64,000 bases of DNA from CAIRTM01 sp963723235 (lineage in GTDB: Bacteria > Desulfobacterota > WTBG01 > CAIYCZ01 > CAIRTM01), in contig CAVRPV010000017.1 of NCBI GenBank assembly GCA_963723235.1, positions 219,822 through 283,821 on the forward strand, given 5' to 3'. A program made the position numbers and the translations under genes. Below are positions 18,498-27,765 of the stretch, piece by piece. The notes beneath the pieces were generated by a model, which worked only from the letters and a program-made list of their open reading frames with translations, was not told the origin of the DNA and did no database searches. Every line of letters starts with the position of its first letter. Within the stretch, counting starts at the first letter, position 1.

Positions 18498-18526
18498 TTG
18501 ACAGTCCCTGTAGCCGTGCCTATACT
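18498..18526 (+). promoter_or_regulatory. near-consensus sigma70 promoter for the ROK kinase gene
   Basis: TTGACA at 18498-18503, a 17-base spacer, and TATACT at 18521-18526. This is the best-looking promoter in the window and lies 95 bases before the ROK start. Confidence 0.75.
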
Positions 18527-18620
18527 CTGCACATCCTTGAGGCTGTACACACAACACCCGCACTCGGCCCGGACTCCGCACGCTCCGGAACCGGGTTAAG
18601 GCAACCCGACAGGACGGCAC

Positions 18621-19511
18621 ATGAGCCATCGCATAGGAATTGATCTGGGCGGCAGTAAGATCGAGGCCGTACTTATTGCCCCTGACGACCGCGTTGTCCT
18701 GCGCAACCGGATCCCGACCCCGCGCAACCGGGAGTACACGGCAATTGTCGACGCTGTGTGCGCCATGATTGAGGATGCTGCGAGACATGTGCCCAACGGG
18801 CAGCCTTGCACGCTTGGCCTTGGCATTCCCGGCTCAATCAACCCGGCTACAGGACTTGTACACAATGCGAACACGACCTGCCTGATCGGCAAACCCCTGC
18901 AGCAGGACCTTGAGCGGAGCCTGGGACGCGCAATCGGCATTGAAAATGACGCCAACTGCTTTACGCTCGCCGAATGCCGACAAGGCGCGGGCCAGGGCTA
19001 TGGTCTTGTTTTCGGCATCATCATGGGCACCGGCTGCGGAGGCGGCATTTACTGCAACGGCTCCATTGTAATGGGGCGCAACGCTATTGCCGGAGAATGG
19101 GGCCATATCAGCATAGACCCGAACGGCGCCGAATGCTACTGCGGCAAGAGGGGCTGCGTTGAGACAACAATAAGCGGCGGCGGGGTTGAAAAAAAATTCC
19201 TTGAACGCTGCGGCCGTCCGTTAAGCATGCGCGAGATCACGCAGAGATACAGACAGAATGACCCTGCCTGTGTCCAGATATTTACTGATTTTCTTGATGA
19301 TTTCGGCCGCGCTCTCGGCGGACTCATCTCGATACTTGACCCGGATGCAATCGTGCTTGGCGGAGGACTTTCACTCATTGATGAACTCTACACCCTCGGC
19401 GCTGAAAAGACGCGCCACTATGCCTTCCATCATAACATCCAGACACCGATACTGCGAAACCTGCTCGGGGATTCCGCCGGAGTTTTTGGGGCGGCCTGGA
19501 TCGGCGTGTAG
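18621..19511 (+). CDS. ROK-family sugar kinase
   Basis: The product has 296 residues. The ATP-binding motif is GIDLGGSKIE (residues 5-14), followed by LGIPGSINPATG, the catalytic aspartate in IENDANCFTLAE, and the zinc motif CYCGKRGCVET near residue 175. GALGLI-type helix and DAIVLGGGLS complete the ROK pattern. The family phosphorylates glucose, fructose, mannose or N-acetylated hexosamines; the substrate cannot be told here. The kinase has no DNA-binding domain, so it is an enzyme, not a NagC-type repressor. Confidence 0.92.
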   Translation: MSHRIGIDLGGSKIEAVLIAPDDRVVLRNRIPTPRNREYTAIVDAVCAMIEDAARHVPNGQPCTLGLGIPGSINPATGLVHNANTTCLIGKPLQQDLERSLGRAIGIENDANCFTLAECRQGAGQGYGLVFGIIMGTGCGGGIYCNGSIVMGRNAIAGEWGHISIDPNGAECYCGKRGCVETTISGGGVEKKFLERCGRPLSMREITQRYRQNDPACVQIFTDFLDDFGRALGGLISILDPDAIVLGGGLSLIDELYTLGAEKTRHYAFHHNIQTPILRNLLGDSAGVFGAAWIGV

Positions 19512-19564
19512 ACAACAAGCCGATTCATCTCCGCTCTTAGCGATCCGCTACTGTGGGGTATCAC

Positions 19565-20854
19565 TCATAGTCCTGATTCATAAAACTCCTGCCGGGTTCG
19601 GTTGAAATAGCCGAACTGCAGAGCGGGGAACTTTTCCGCAAGCAGATCTCGGACCCGGTTGATGCCAAGCCCGGGTCCGGGCCCGGCACCCATACGCTTC
19701 AGGTACATATCCGGGTCGATATTCAGATTTTTAAAGTGGATCAGATGGGGTCCGGTTTGATCAATGAGCCGGCACAGGGCGTCAAACTCGCCCTGTTCAT
19801 CCGTGATCCCGGGGAACACAAGATAATTAATCATGGTAAATATTCCGCGCCGGGAGGCCTCACGGATGGAATCGAGCACATCCTGAAAACAGTACCCCTT
19901 GGGGCGATAATAGCGGTCATAGATATCCTGCCGTGCGCTGTTGATGCTGATGCGAATACTGTCAAGCCCGCTGTCGCACAGCCTGCCGATCATGTCAGTC
20001 AGGCTGCCGTTGGTGTTAAGATTGATGGTGCCCGCGCTAGTACGTTTGCGAATTGCAGTGACGGCCTCACAGAGCAGATCGGCCTGCAGCAACGGCTCGC
20101 CTTCGCAGCCCTGACCGAAACTGATAATCGGATCAGGGGCGCAGTTCAGGTGATCGGTAAACGGAACGATGATCTCTTCAAGCGTTGGAACGAAATCTAT
20201 CCGCGACTGGGGCGCCGGGCAGCTTTGAGAAGGCTGCAGGGAAATGCACCCGATACAGCCGGCATTGCAGGTCGGGCTGGTCGGCATCGGGGCCTCCCAG
20301 CGGCGCAGGAAAAAGTTTTTTGCTGCAAAACAGTGGTAGCGGGTCGCGCAGCGTTCCAAATGCTGAACCAGACGATTGCCGGCATAGTGCGCAGAGAGCT
20401 TCTCTACCTGCGGCAACAAATCGCGATCATCAAATTCATCAGGATTCCAGCGATAATTGGCATCAATCTCAAATGCCGGTGCACAATACTGCTCCCCGTC
20501 AAGACCGACCGCGCTGTAGGCCCACATGGGCAGGGTATCCTTCTTACCGGTATAATTCATTGCCGGCAACAGCAACCGCACCCAGCCCTGCTGTATAAAA
20601 GTCGATACCGCGCAGCAACGCACGCGTCGCTTTCCTATGGTTGTGCGGTCAAGACAAACAATTTTTTTTTGCCGCGGATCCCAGGCATACGGTGGGCAGC
20701 CGGGATGGAAGTACAGTCTGCTCATCTCTGGCAACACAGTCAGGGTGGCGCGGTCAGGCCGTACAAGCGCGGAACCGCTGCAACCGAGCATTTCAAGAAA
20801 CGGGTGATCGTAGATAGTGCCGTTCTCATCGGCAAACAGCAATTGTGGTCGCAT
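19565..20854 (-). CDS. radical SAM protein of unknown reaction
   Basis: The product has 429 residues. The iron-sulfur cysteines are CNAGCIGC at residues 196-203, preceded by an N-terminal domain of about 190 residues with several further cysteines. The radical SAM core continues with IISFGQGCEGEPLL, INLNTNGSL, GLDSIRISINSARQDIYDRYYRP and MINYLVFPGITD. It has no obvious C-terminal SPASM cluster. Proteins of this layout are widespread in Desulfobacterota without a known substrate. AGGAAT precedes the start. It is convergent with the ROK gene. Confidence 0.85.
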   Translation of the reverse strand: MRPQLLFADENGTIYDHPFLEMLGCSGSALVRPDRATLTVLPEMSRLYFHPGCPPYAWDPRQKKIVCLDRTTIGKRRVRCCAVSTFIQQGWVRLLLPAMNYTGKKDTLPMWAYSAVGLDGEQYCAPAFEIDANYRWNPDEFDDRDLLPQVEKLSAHYAGNRLVQHLERCATRYHCFAAKNFFLRRWEAPMPTSPTCNAGCIGCISLQPSQSCPAPQSRIDFVPTLEEIIVPFTDHLNCAPDPIISFGQGCEGEPLLQADLLCEAVTAIRKRTSAGTINLNTNGSLTDMIGRLCDSGLDSIRISINSARQDIYDRYYRPKGYCFQDVLDSIREASRRGIFTMINYLVFPGITDEQGEFDALCRLIDQTGPHLIHFKNLNIDPDMYLKRMGAGPGPGLGINRVRDLLAEKFPALQFGYFNRTRQEFYESGL

Positions 20855-21015
20855 ATTTTAAACAATTCCTGATACATGCATCTGGCAAAAATGCATCAAA
20901 CCTCTTCAGTAAACAGCGCCGGACGCTGCGCGTAAACAGGCACTTTCGTGCAGTCCGGTATGGTACGTATAGCACAGGCAGCGAACTTTGTTGTAACAAA
21001 ACCGTATCCTGCAGA

Positions 21016-21681
21016 TCAACCTTCACACAGCTTCATGATAGCGGCAACCAGCGCGCCCGTGCTTTTATAAACCTCATGTATGCCTGAGGCAAGCATATAG
21101 GCCGGCGACGTAACCACCCGGTACTGCATATCCACAACAGCCTGATCCACCGGACAATCCACATGGCGTGCTCCCATGGCAACAATCGCACCGGCAACAT
21201 CACGGTCATTACCGATCGTGACCTTAACCGGCTTGTCACGGCCGCCAATAACGCGCGCCAGCACAACCGGTGCAATACACAGGGCTCCCAGCGGTTTACC
21301 GGCCTGAAGCATATTCAAAATCAGCTCTTCCACGTCAGGCCGGACACTGCACTGCGGGCCGTCATCGGCAAACGTGCACAGGTTTCTGGCAGCGCCAAAG
21401 CCGCCGGGGAAAATCAGCGCATCAATATCACTCACGTTGAGACAATCAAGCGCTATAATACTGCCACGCGCAATCCGGGCAGATTCAAGCAGCATATTGC
21501 GACTCTCGGCTTCGCAGACCCGACCGGAGACATGGTTGACAACCTGCGCCAGGTCCGCATCCGGTGCAACACACACACTCTGTGCGCCGATCCGGTCAAG
21601 ATGCAGCATGGTCAGAACCGCCTCATGAATTTCCGTACCGTCTTTGACCCCGCATCCGGATAGAACAATTCCTGCTTTCAT
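21016..21681 (-). CDS. elbB: ElbB-type glyoxalase-like DJ-1/PfpI family protein
   Basis: The product has 221 residues from the ATG at 21681, with AAGGAG upstream. It shows KAGIVLSGCGVKDGTEIHEA at the start, DALIFPGGFGAARNL near residue 85 and the nucleophile elbow PLGALCIAPVVLA near residue 130. MLASGIHEVYKSTGALV at the end is typical of ElbB (formerly SCRP-27A). ElbB has weak glyoxalase activity and has been linked to isoprenoid output in E. coli; its physiological role is open. Confidence 0.85.
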   Translation of the reverse strand: MKAGIVLSGCGVKDGTEIHEAVLTMLHLDRIGAQSVCVAPDADLAQVVNHVSGRVCEAESRNMLLESARIARGSIIALDCLNVSDIDALIFPGGFGAARNLCTFADDGPQCSVRPDVEELILNMLQAGKPLGALCIAPVVLARVIGGRDKPVKVTIGNDRDVAGAIVAMGARHVDCPVDQAVVDMQYRVVTSPAYMLASGIHEVYKSTGALVAAIMKLCEG

Positions 21682-21812
21682 GGCAAATCTCCTTAACCGG
21701 TTGATTGTATTGGATACATTGTCAGCATTGCTGTAGACTTGCTCCTGTAGCATAAATAAACCAGATGACGCGTGCTTTCGTCAAGGGACAAAATCGTGTC
21801 GGGACATTCTAC

Positions 21813-21843
21813 TTGACAACCACTACCATTTATGAATTATATA
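21813..21843 (+). promoter_or_regulatory. candidate sigma70 promoter before the coiled-coil/bactofilin genes
   Basis: TTGACA at 21813-21818 and TATATA at 21838-21843, spacing 19 (or TTATAT with 18). It lies 59 bases before the first gene. Confidence 0.4.
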
Positions 21844-21901
21844 TACGTACGATTAAACACGATGCACGTAATCGATTCCGGTCGTAGCGCTAGGGTGTGT
21901 T

Positions 21902-22219
21902 ATGAAAAATAGGCTGACATTTCTGCTGATTGCTTCACGAACGGGTGTTCAGCACAGGTTTTCGATTGATAAAAAAATTTTTTATTTTTTTATATTCTTT
22001 TTAATGCTGCTGATCGCCGGAGGCACTGCGGGCCCCTGGAAAGCCAACGAGAATCTGGAACTGGCCCAAAAAAAACAGCGGCTTAGTACTGAACATCTTC
22101 AGATGCAAACCATCGCTAAAGCAATCATAAAAATTGAACAGGAGGAAAGTGCAATACACAATCTCCTGGGCATTAAAGACAACACGCAGCCTTCCACCCT
22201 GGAGCCTGATGAGAACTAA
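21902..22219 (+). CDS. short membrane-anchored coiled-coil protein, like an M23 peptidase N-terminus
   Basis: The product has 105 residues: a basic N-terminus (KNRLTFLLIASRTGVQHRFSI), one membrane helix (about residues 27-45) and a charged helix likely to be coiled coil. Deltaproteobacterial M23 peptidases paired with bactofilins start this way, with the same SRTGxxHRFSI-like strand before the helix, but the peptidase domain is absent here. It ends in its own stop after DNTQPSTLEPDEN. It is either a truncated peptidase or a stand-alone bactofilin partner. The bactofilin gene follows 105 bases later. Confidence 0.6.
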   Translation: MKNRLTFLLIASRTGVQHRFSIDKKIFYFFIFFLMLLIAGGTAGPWKANENLELAQKKQRLSTEHLQMQTIAKAIIKIEQEESAIHNLLGIKDNTQPSTLEPDEN

Positions 22220-22324
22220 CACATAAACCGATATATTTTTTAGACGGACACGGCCCGGTCGATATGTTGCAGTGCGAACCCAAAGCATTTTCCAGACCTG
22301 ACGGGCAATACGGGGAGATAGACA

Positions 22325-22732
22325 ATGGGACTTTTTAAAAAGGACGATGACTTGAGCCGCCTGGACACCCTGATTGGAAACGGCACAATACTTGAAGGAA
22401 CGCTGACCTCAAGGGAAAGCATCTGCATAGAGGGTACGGTGCGCGGAAAAATATTGTGTGAAGGCAGTGTGATTGTCGGCCCAAAAGGACGGGTCGATGC
22501 GGACATATACGCCGAGACCGTCCTGGTTGGCGGCGAAGTAAATGGCAATATCGTTTCAAAATCAAAACTTGAAATAACCACAAACGGTAAACTGCGCGGT
22601 GATATTAAAACCGGCAGCCTTATCATTGCTGAAGGCGTGCTGTTTGAAGGCAAGTGCCAAATGATGACCGAGGATCATTCAATCAATAAAACCGACGAGA
22701 CCATTGAACCAACCCAACAGCACACCCTGTAA
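22325..22732 (+). CDS. bactofilin
   Basis: The product has 135 residues. A short N-terminal tail is followed by a right-handed beta-helix core (about residues 18-110) with regular GTxxGxIxCEGSVIVG and GGEVNGNIVSKSKLEI turns, then a polar Thr/Glu-rich tail. Bactofilins polymerise without nucleotide and organise cell-wall enzymes and cell shape. The neighbouring coiled-coil membrane protein and the lytic transglycosylase fit such a module. Confidence 0.9.
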   Translation: MGLFKKDDDLSRLDTLIGNGTILEGTLTSRESICIEGTVRGKILCEGSVIVGPKGRVDADIYAETVLVGGEVNGNIVSKSKLEITTNGKLRGDIKTGSLIIAEGVLFEGKCQMMTEDHSINKTDETIEPTQQHTL

Positions 22733-23219
22733 ATTTTGCAGTCTCCATGCACCCCCGGCAAGCAGCAACCGGTTAACGCCTTTGGATTGATCTCCGGTTG
22801 AGTTGGTGTAGACACAAGCGCTGCCCAGCCAGTAGCACAAAGGCCATATCCGCACAAGATGCACCGCTGGTGCACCAATTCTCCTCTTTAATTGCGTGAA
22901 AGCGCACACGGACGCACGGAACAATACGGTGCCTGTTGTGCACTGATCTAACCTCAACATACAATCCATATATAATTAATAAAACAAAAGCTTGCATACT
23001 TGCTTTTTCCTGTGCGATATGCTATATTTAATATTAAATAAAGCACGTAACACATTCAGACTACCATCTCACGCTCGCTGAGAAAAAAAGCAACGCAGCT
23101 AAACAACACAAACCGGCAACCAGCGCTGCCATGATGCAGCCGCAAAGGCACGACAGGAACTCCCTACCGGTCGCATCGCCAAAAAAACTGAAAACGCATA
23201 CGGGGACTACATATACACA
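22733..23219. other. gene-free interval before the lytic transglycosylase gene
   Basis: About 490 bases without a convincing frame on either strand. The first part has GC-typical sequence like the neighbours, the part around 22970-23050 is AT-rich and could hold a promoter. I see no RNA gene that I recognise. Confidence 0.45.
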
Positions 23220-23816
23220 ATGCAAACAAAAGATCGCATACAATCATTTCTACAGATACTGCTTGTTGTAGGAGTTATAGCCAACACGGCCATATCATGT
23301 GTAATTGCGCTGCAAATGCGAAATGACCGTAGTGCCCTGAAAAATCTTGAAAATGACCTGCAACAGGTAAAAAAAACACTTGATGTTGAAATAAAGCTGC
23401 GCCAGAATATTTTCCCGCAGTTGCAAAAATCAGCCCGTTTGCTGCGCCGGTATAACCCGCATCTTGATCAAATGACGGCCATGTCCTATGCCTGCAAAAT
23501 CTATGAATGCAGTGATGAAACCGTCAGCTTTGATATCCTGAACGCGCTTATTGTTGTTGAATCAAGCGCCAATCATCGCGCGATCAGCAGCGATGGGGCC
23601 CTGGGCCTGACGCAGATAATGCCCGGAGTCTGGAAATATGATTATGAAACACTCATAAACCCTTATCAAAACATTGAAATCGGCGCGGCCATCTTAAAGT
23701 CATATATTAAACGCCACGGATTACAGGGGGGGCTGAGCGCCTATTACTGCGGCCGAAAAGATGCGGCACTTGAATTTGCCCACAAGGTCAAGCAGATAGC
23801 ACAAATGCATTTTTGA
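23220..23816 (+). CDS. membrane-anchored lytic transglycosylase (SLT domain)
   Basis: The product has 198 residues. An N-terminal signal anchor (about residues 12-32) leads to a short helical linker and a C-terminal SLT domain. The catalytic glutamate is Glu114 in ALIVVESSANHRAISSDGA, followed by LGLTQIMPGVW, NPYQNIEIGAAILKSYI and LSAYYCG. It cleaves peptidoglycan glycan strands with formation of anhydro ends. It lies downstream of the bactofilin gene and may be guided by it. Confidence 0.9.
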   Translation: MQTKDRIQSFLQILLVVGVIANTAISCVIALQMRNDRSALKNLENDLQQVKKTLDVEIKLRQNIFPQLQKSARLLRRYNPHLDQMTAMSYACKIYECSDETVSFDILNALIVVESSANHRAISSDGALGLTQIMPGVWKYDYETLINPYQNIEIGAAILKSYIKRHGLQGGLSAYYCGRKDAALEFAHKVKQIAQMHF

Positions 23817-23914
23817 TACATGCATAAAATATCCCCTGTTTGCCAATCCTGCAGCAGGTCACATCCGGACATGCGCCGTAGAAAAGAAAAAACAAGGGGT
23901 GTTGTTGAAAGTGC

Positions 23915-23944
23915 TTGACAGGCACTACCTGATAAAGCTATTAT
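23915..23944 (+). promoter_or_regulatory. sigma70-type promoter upstream of the PxxKW gene
   Basis: TTGACA at 23915-23920, an 18-base spacer and TATTAT at 23939-23944. An intrinsic terminator lies about 20 bases downstream, before the gene. Confidence 0.55.
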
Positions 23945-23967
23945 GGTTCCGCTACTGGTACACTGAT

Positions 23968-24006
23968 CGGATTGCAGCTGTTCATTGCCTGCAATCCGTT
24001 TTTTCT
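23968..24006 (+). terminator. intrinsic terminator between promoter and PxxKW gene
   Basis: CGGATTGCAG (23968-23977) pairs perfectly with CTGCAATCCG (23989-23998), followed by TTTTTTCTT. It could end a short leader transcript from the promoter at 23915, or be the terminator of the lytic transglycosylase gene. Confidence 0.8.
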
Positions 24007-24062
24007 TAAAAAGGCACTATCCCCGTGTATTACCGGGACGCAACGAAAGGAGGATGTCAGCA

Positions 24063-24344
24063 ATGATCTGTGAAACAACAAAAAAAGGTGAGGACTGTTC
24101 TTTTATGAGCAAACAGGGCTGCACGTATAAAGACACGACGTGCAAACCGATCGTTGAGCAATGCGAGGGATGTGAAAAGGCAAAAGATTTTACCGCCGGG
24201 AAGTACTGCACTGCCTACCCGGAACCGGCCCTGAAATGGAAAACGGGGAAATGCAATTTTGCAACCCACATCAAGCGCGAAGCCAAGAAAGAAAAAGTCA
24301 TCAACGCACTCAAGGCTTCCAAACGCAAGGCAAAGGGTCGCTAA
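24063..24344 (+). CDS. PxxKW-family cysteine-rich protein
   Basis: The product has 93 residues starting MICETTKKGEDCSFM. The AGGAGG at 24048 lies 9 bases before this ATG and right against the earlier ATG at 24054, so I choose 24063. Nine cysteines and the motif PALKWKTGKCNFATH identify the PxxKW family of small cysteine-rich proteins found in Desulfobacterota. A metal-binding role is likely from the CxxC spacing (EQCEGCEKA) but unproven. The C-terminus is strongly basic (KASKRKAKGR), which may mean nucleic acid contact. Confidence 0.88.
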   Translation: MICETTKKGEDCSFMSKQGCTYKDTTCKPIVEQCEGCEKAKDFTAGKYCTAYPEPALKWKTGKCNFATHIKREAKKEKVINALKASKRKAKGR

Positions 24345-24380
24345 AAACAATACCTGTTTGTGCGAAATACCGACATACAA

Positions 24381-24412
24381 AAAAGAGACGGCACAATAGC
24401 CGTCTCTTTTTT
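24381..24412. terminator. bidirectional terminator
   Basis: AAAAGAGACGGC-ACAATA-GCCGTCTCTTTT at 24381-24410 has A's on one side and T's on the other, so it can serve the PxxKW gene (+) and the lipoprotein gene (-). Confidence 0.85.
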
Positions 24413-24475
24413 GTACTGCACTCTGAGTATTACGACATACCGGGGGCTGATGCGGGGAGCCGCAGACACGGCAGC

Positions 24476-24946
24476 TCACTCTACCACGATGGTGCCTTCC
24501 AGCCGCAAACCTTCCGATTGTTCACGCCGTGCGTCAGCCTGAGGCTCAACAACATACGTATACAAACCCGGCTGTATAAAACACAGGCTCGCAACCGCGC
24601 CTGGCGACAGCACCTTTGACTCGAAGAAGCCTTCCTCATTGACGCTAAAGCTGACCGGATTGAGGCATGCAATGGTGACCTTGCGCTCAGGGAACACGAT
24701 ACGGATATCCTCGCCGTACTTATTCAACCACACGACAACAGTACCGGGCTGTACAAGACGATTAAGCTGTTCAACCCCACCGTCCCGCTGCACATGCACA
24801 ACGCTCGCTGCAAGCTCTCTGTCAAGTATAGATACTGCATCATCGCGCTGCCCGAAAACCGAACAGCCTGTCATGAACACGGATATACTCAGCACGAACA
24901 TACAGCCCATACGCACTGGTTTATGAAAAATATTTTGGTCTATCAT
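24476..24946 (-). CDS. cupredoxin-like lipoprotein
   Basis: The product has 156 residues with a signal peptide and lipobox MTGC (about residue 28); GGAGG lies 8 bases before the start. The domain reads as a cupredoxin fold: VQPGTVVVWLNKYGEDIRIVF, a central Cys (TIACLNPVSFSVNEEGFF), SPGAVASLCFIQPGLYTYVVEP and a closing LEGTIVVE. The order pG..VxWxN, then late Cys-(x)n-PGxYxYxV resembles plastocyanin/azurin copper sites, but the canonical ligand histidines are missing at the usual spots, so copper binding is doubtful. Confidence 0.6.
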   Translation of the reverse strand: MIDQNIFHKPVRMGCMFVLSISVFMTGCSVFGQRDDAVSILDRELAASVVHVQRDGGVEQLNRLVQPGTVVVWLNKYGEDIRIVFPERKVTIACLNPVSFSVNEEGFFESKVLSPGAVASLCFIQPGLYTYVVEPQADARREQSEGLRLEGTIVVE

Positions 24947-25081
24947 TGGGTAAACCTCCGCTCGAACGAGTTCTGACCCTCAGGAACACAGGGCTTCACT
25001 CTTATTGCTCACAAGCCTGTACTCAACTCAACGCAGCTCAGCGCGGGTAGGAAAGACACACAGCCGGCATACAAACGCCAC

Positions 25082-25543
25082 CTATGCCGGCATATTATTT
25101 TTTGCTTGTGTCAGAAAGTGCGCTGTTTTTTCAATCGAATCAACAAATTCCGCTATCTCCAAAGCTGTCAGTCCGCGCAGAAAACGCTCCAGCTCCCTGC
25201 GGCGGATATTCATGATATGCGCAATGGTTTTGCGGCCATTCCCGGTCAGACACACCAGCACTTTGCGCCGGTCGTGCTCATCATAACAACGGATCACCAG
25301 ATCAAACTGGACCAACCGATCAACCATACTGGTCATGGTTGAAACCGTGACCGCATTCAGCCTGCTCAGGTCAGTCATGGTATAGCTTCCCGCCAGGTCG
25401 AAACTCATCAGCACCTTAATCTGGGCCGGGGTCAAATCCAGCTTCAGCATCGGCAGCGGATTAATTGTTTTCGACATTACGTCGTAGGCACGCACTATTT
25501 TCTCAATTGCACCGTCGTATTTTCCCGAATTTTGCGTGCTCAT
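25082..25543 (-). CDS. MarR-family transcriptional regulator
   Basis: The product has 153 residues from the ATG at 25543 (AGGAGA upstream). It has a winged helix: LTPAQIKVLMSFDLAGSYTMTDLSRL, recognition helix NAVTVSTMTSMVDRLVQ and the wing DEHDRRKVLVCLTGNGRKTI, flanked by dimerisation helices. The ligand is unknown. It lies 53 bases downstream of a second MarR gene on the same strand; the two differ clearly in sequence, so this is an old duplication or two separate regulators. Confidence 0.9.
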   Translation of the reverse strand: MSTQNSGKYDGAIEKIVRAYDVMSKTINPLPMLKLDLTPAQIKVLMSFDLAGSYTMTDLSRLNAVTVSTMTSMVDRLVQFDLVIRCYDEHDRRKVLVCLTGNGRKTIAHIMNIRRRELERFLRGLTALEIAEFVDSIEKTAHFLTQAKNNMPA

Positions 25544-25596
25544 TTCATTCTTCTCCTGCTGCACCATGCCCCTGAAACTGTCCATACCCCCACAAG

Positions 25597-26052
25597 CTAC
25601 ACATCAAGCTCATCAAAAAAAGTCTTCTCCAGAATATCACAGACCCGCTCCAGCAAACGCATCAACTCCTGTTCGTCTTCCTTGGAAAGTTTGGCAAAAA
25701 GCTGCTGCGCTATCTGCTTGCGCTGTTCCAAAAACTCCTCCCGTATCCGGAGGCCCTTATCAGTCAACCGCACAATTACCTTACGGCGGTCCTGTTCATC
25801 TCGGGCACGTTCAACAAGCCCCTCCTCGGCCAGATTGTCGATCATCATCGTCATGCTGGGCAGCTTGGCCCCGATATTATCAGCCAGTTCAGTCATGGTA
25901 CTGCTGTCCTGTCCCCGGAAAGCATACAGGGCCTTTATGCGCGAAAGTTTCAAAAGATTGGTGTTTTCACGGCTTCCTTCGAGAATCCGCTGGGTGTAAA
26001 TGCGGCCGAAATCCCGCATAACGGCTAAATATTCCAACAACCTTTCATCCAT
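25597..26052 (-). CDS. MarR-family transcriptional regulator
   Basis: The product has 151 residues. Winged-helix features are LSRIKALYAFRGQDSSTMTELADNI, recognition helix GAKLPSMTMMIDNLAEEGLV and wing DEQDRRKVIVRLTDKGLRIRE. It is the upstream member of a tandem MarR pair. Neither gene sits beside an obvious efflux pump; the next genes on this strand are the FAD oxidoreductase and heme operon, which lie upstream of it. Confidence 0.9.
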   Translation of the reverse strand: MDERLLEYLAVMRDFGRIYTQRILEGSRENTNLLKLSRIKALYAFRGQDSSTMTELADNIGAKLPSMTMMIDNLAEEGLVERARDEQDRRKVIVRLTDKGLRIREEFLEQRKQIAQQLFAKLSKEDEQELMRLLERVCDILEKTFFDELDV

Positions 26053-26294
26053 AGTACGTTCTCCCTTTTTCTACATTCAATGCTTGTGCATGCATCAATA
26101 TCGCCTAGCGCCGATTCATAAGCCACATTCCTGAGCCAAGGCAGACAGCCTCAACTTTTTAACTTTTCATACCATAACATATTTAACCAGCAAATAAAAC
26201 AATCTCTCGATTTGCTGTCGGCATTGCGTGCACGTACAGGTTGATATACCGCTGCGATTCCCAATATGTCTGACTGAAGCAAAGAACCGGCGCA

Positions 26295-27619
26295 TCAACG
26301 ATTTGGAAACCCCGAACGGGCGGCCGGCTTAATAAGCTGTAGAGCCAGATCGGGGCGAAAGCGGGAAATTTTTCGTGCAAGGTCAGGGCGTTCCTGCTCA
26401 ATACGCCCCATATGCGGACTCAGACCCTGCATCAGGCGCTCATAGAGCTTGAACGGGTTAAGAGACCACGTCAATTTCCTGTCAACAAGGGCGTGCAGAT
26501 AATCATACTCCTGCTCGGAAAACAGTCGGTTAAACAAAGGGTAGCATAAAAATTCGCGATAATCATGCGCAGCCGGCCAGTTCCGGCGCCACCAGTCCAA
26601 ATATCCCTGAAGGCCTGATCGATCTGGAGTGCCCAGGTGTGCGGCCGCGCATACGGCTGCAGCCGCGCGATGGCCCGACATAAGTGCACCGGTATTTTCA
26701 GCCTCGGCAAACCAGCAGCTGTCACCCGCAAACACAATGCCCCCGGCATAAGGCTCCGGGGCCGGGCTCCAGTTATTGACCACATTAGCGCGCATGCGGA
26801 TAACACGCACATCACCGAACCACTGCCTGAAAGCGCTTTCCCGGGTCAGGTACTGCAAATCCTGCTCCCCGGAGACATACAGCCAGTATTCCTCAGTGCC
26901 GTACACGCTGGGCAGCAGGCAAAAAGGCAGGGGGCGATTCAGGCGGCGATCCCAGCTCATGCCGAGCATAATCGCCTCACTGCGCTCGCAGCGCACCCCT
27001 TCTATGTAGTAGCTCATTGCGCGGGCAGTGTTGATAAAGCGGCGCTGCCGGTTAAGGCCTGTTACCTGCGCAAGGCGTGAATTGATGCCGTCTGCAGCAA
27101 TGCAGAATGTGCCGCTGATGCGGTCACCCTCGGCTGTCTTGACCGTAATCCCCGGGACTGACGGGCCGCATGCACCACATTGCGGCCGGTGTAAAAAACA
27201 ACCCCGGCCTGCACACACTCATCAAACAATCCCTGCAGAAGCGCAGCCTTGTCAAAGACCATTGCGGGTATTCCGGCTCCGGAGGCATTGCGCTCATAAT
27301 CGCCGATTTCGATACGGTCACGGGCATTGGGGGCAACAAAGTGGCAGGCAAAAAATTCGCGGTACGCGCCCCGGTACGGCACTGAAAAATTATTAACCGG
27401 GAACACCCAGCGTTGCTGCTGCGGCGCGGGGTACATGGACTCGTTATAAAAATTGTCCATGTTCATCAGAAACATCTGGGCGCAGGAGCGCATCAGCAGA
27501 GCAGGATGGGTTTTGCGTTCAACGAGCGCCACGCGCAAGCCGAAGCGCGCGGCCGTGCGCGCGGCTTCCAGGCCTGCCGGCCCGCCGCCCACAACGACCA
27601 CATCAAATAGTTTTGCCAT
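26295..27619 (-). CDS. FAD-dependent oxidoreductase, geranylgeranyl-reductase-like (one frameshift)
   Basis: Two overlapping frames (27619-27062 and 27218-26295) join into one protein of about 440 residues. The first half has the Rossmann motif DVVVVGGGPAGLEAARTA and VALVERK. The second half has CIAADGINSRLAQVTG and the FAD-closing GGIVFAGDSCWFAEAENTGALMSGH. These are features of the geranylgeranyl reductase / NAD(P)/FAD-dependent group. The frame changes in CCCGGGG near 27150-27160, where adding or removing one base restores continuity. It may be a sequencing error or a fresh mutation. It lies downstream of sirC and could be part of the tetrapyrrole operon. Confidence 0.75.
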
Positions 27620-27765
27620 GGCAATACCTCGCTGTCAGAGATGCCATCCACATGCACTCACAGAGACGCCCGCATCTTGGCTGCCGGCTTATCCCCTGCC
27701 CTCCGGCACACAGATTCCAAAAAAAGACCGCCAATACGGGGATCATGGCTGAGGTTCACAGGGAT

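Noticed and set aside
20185..20598. Plus-strand frames antisense to the radical SAM gene (including a 378-codon frame from 19736)
   Set aside because: High-GC shadow frames; the minus-strand protein has clear radical SAM motifs and a ribosome site.
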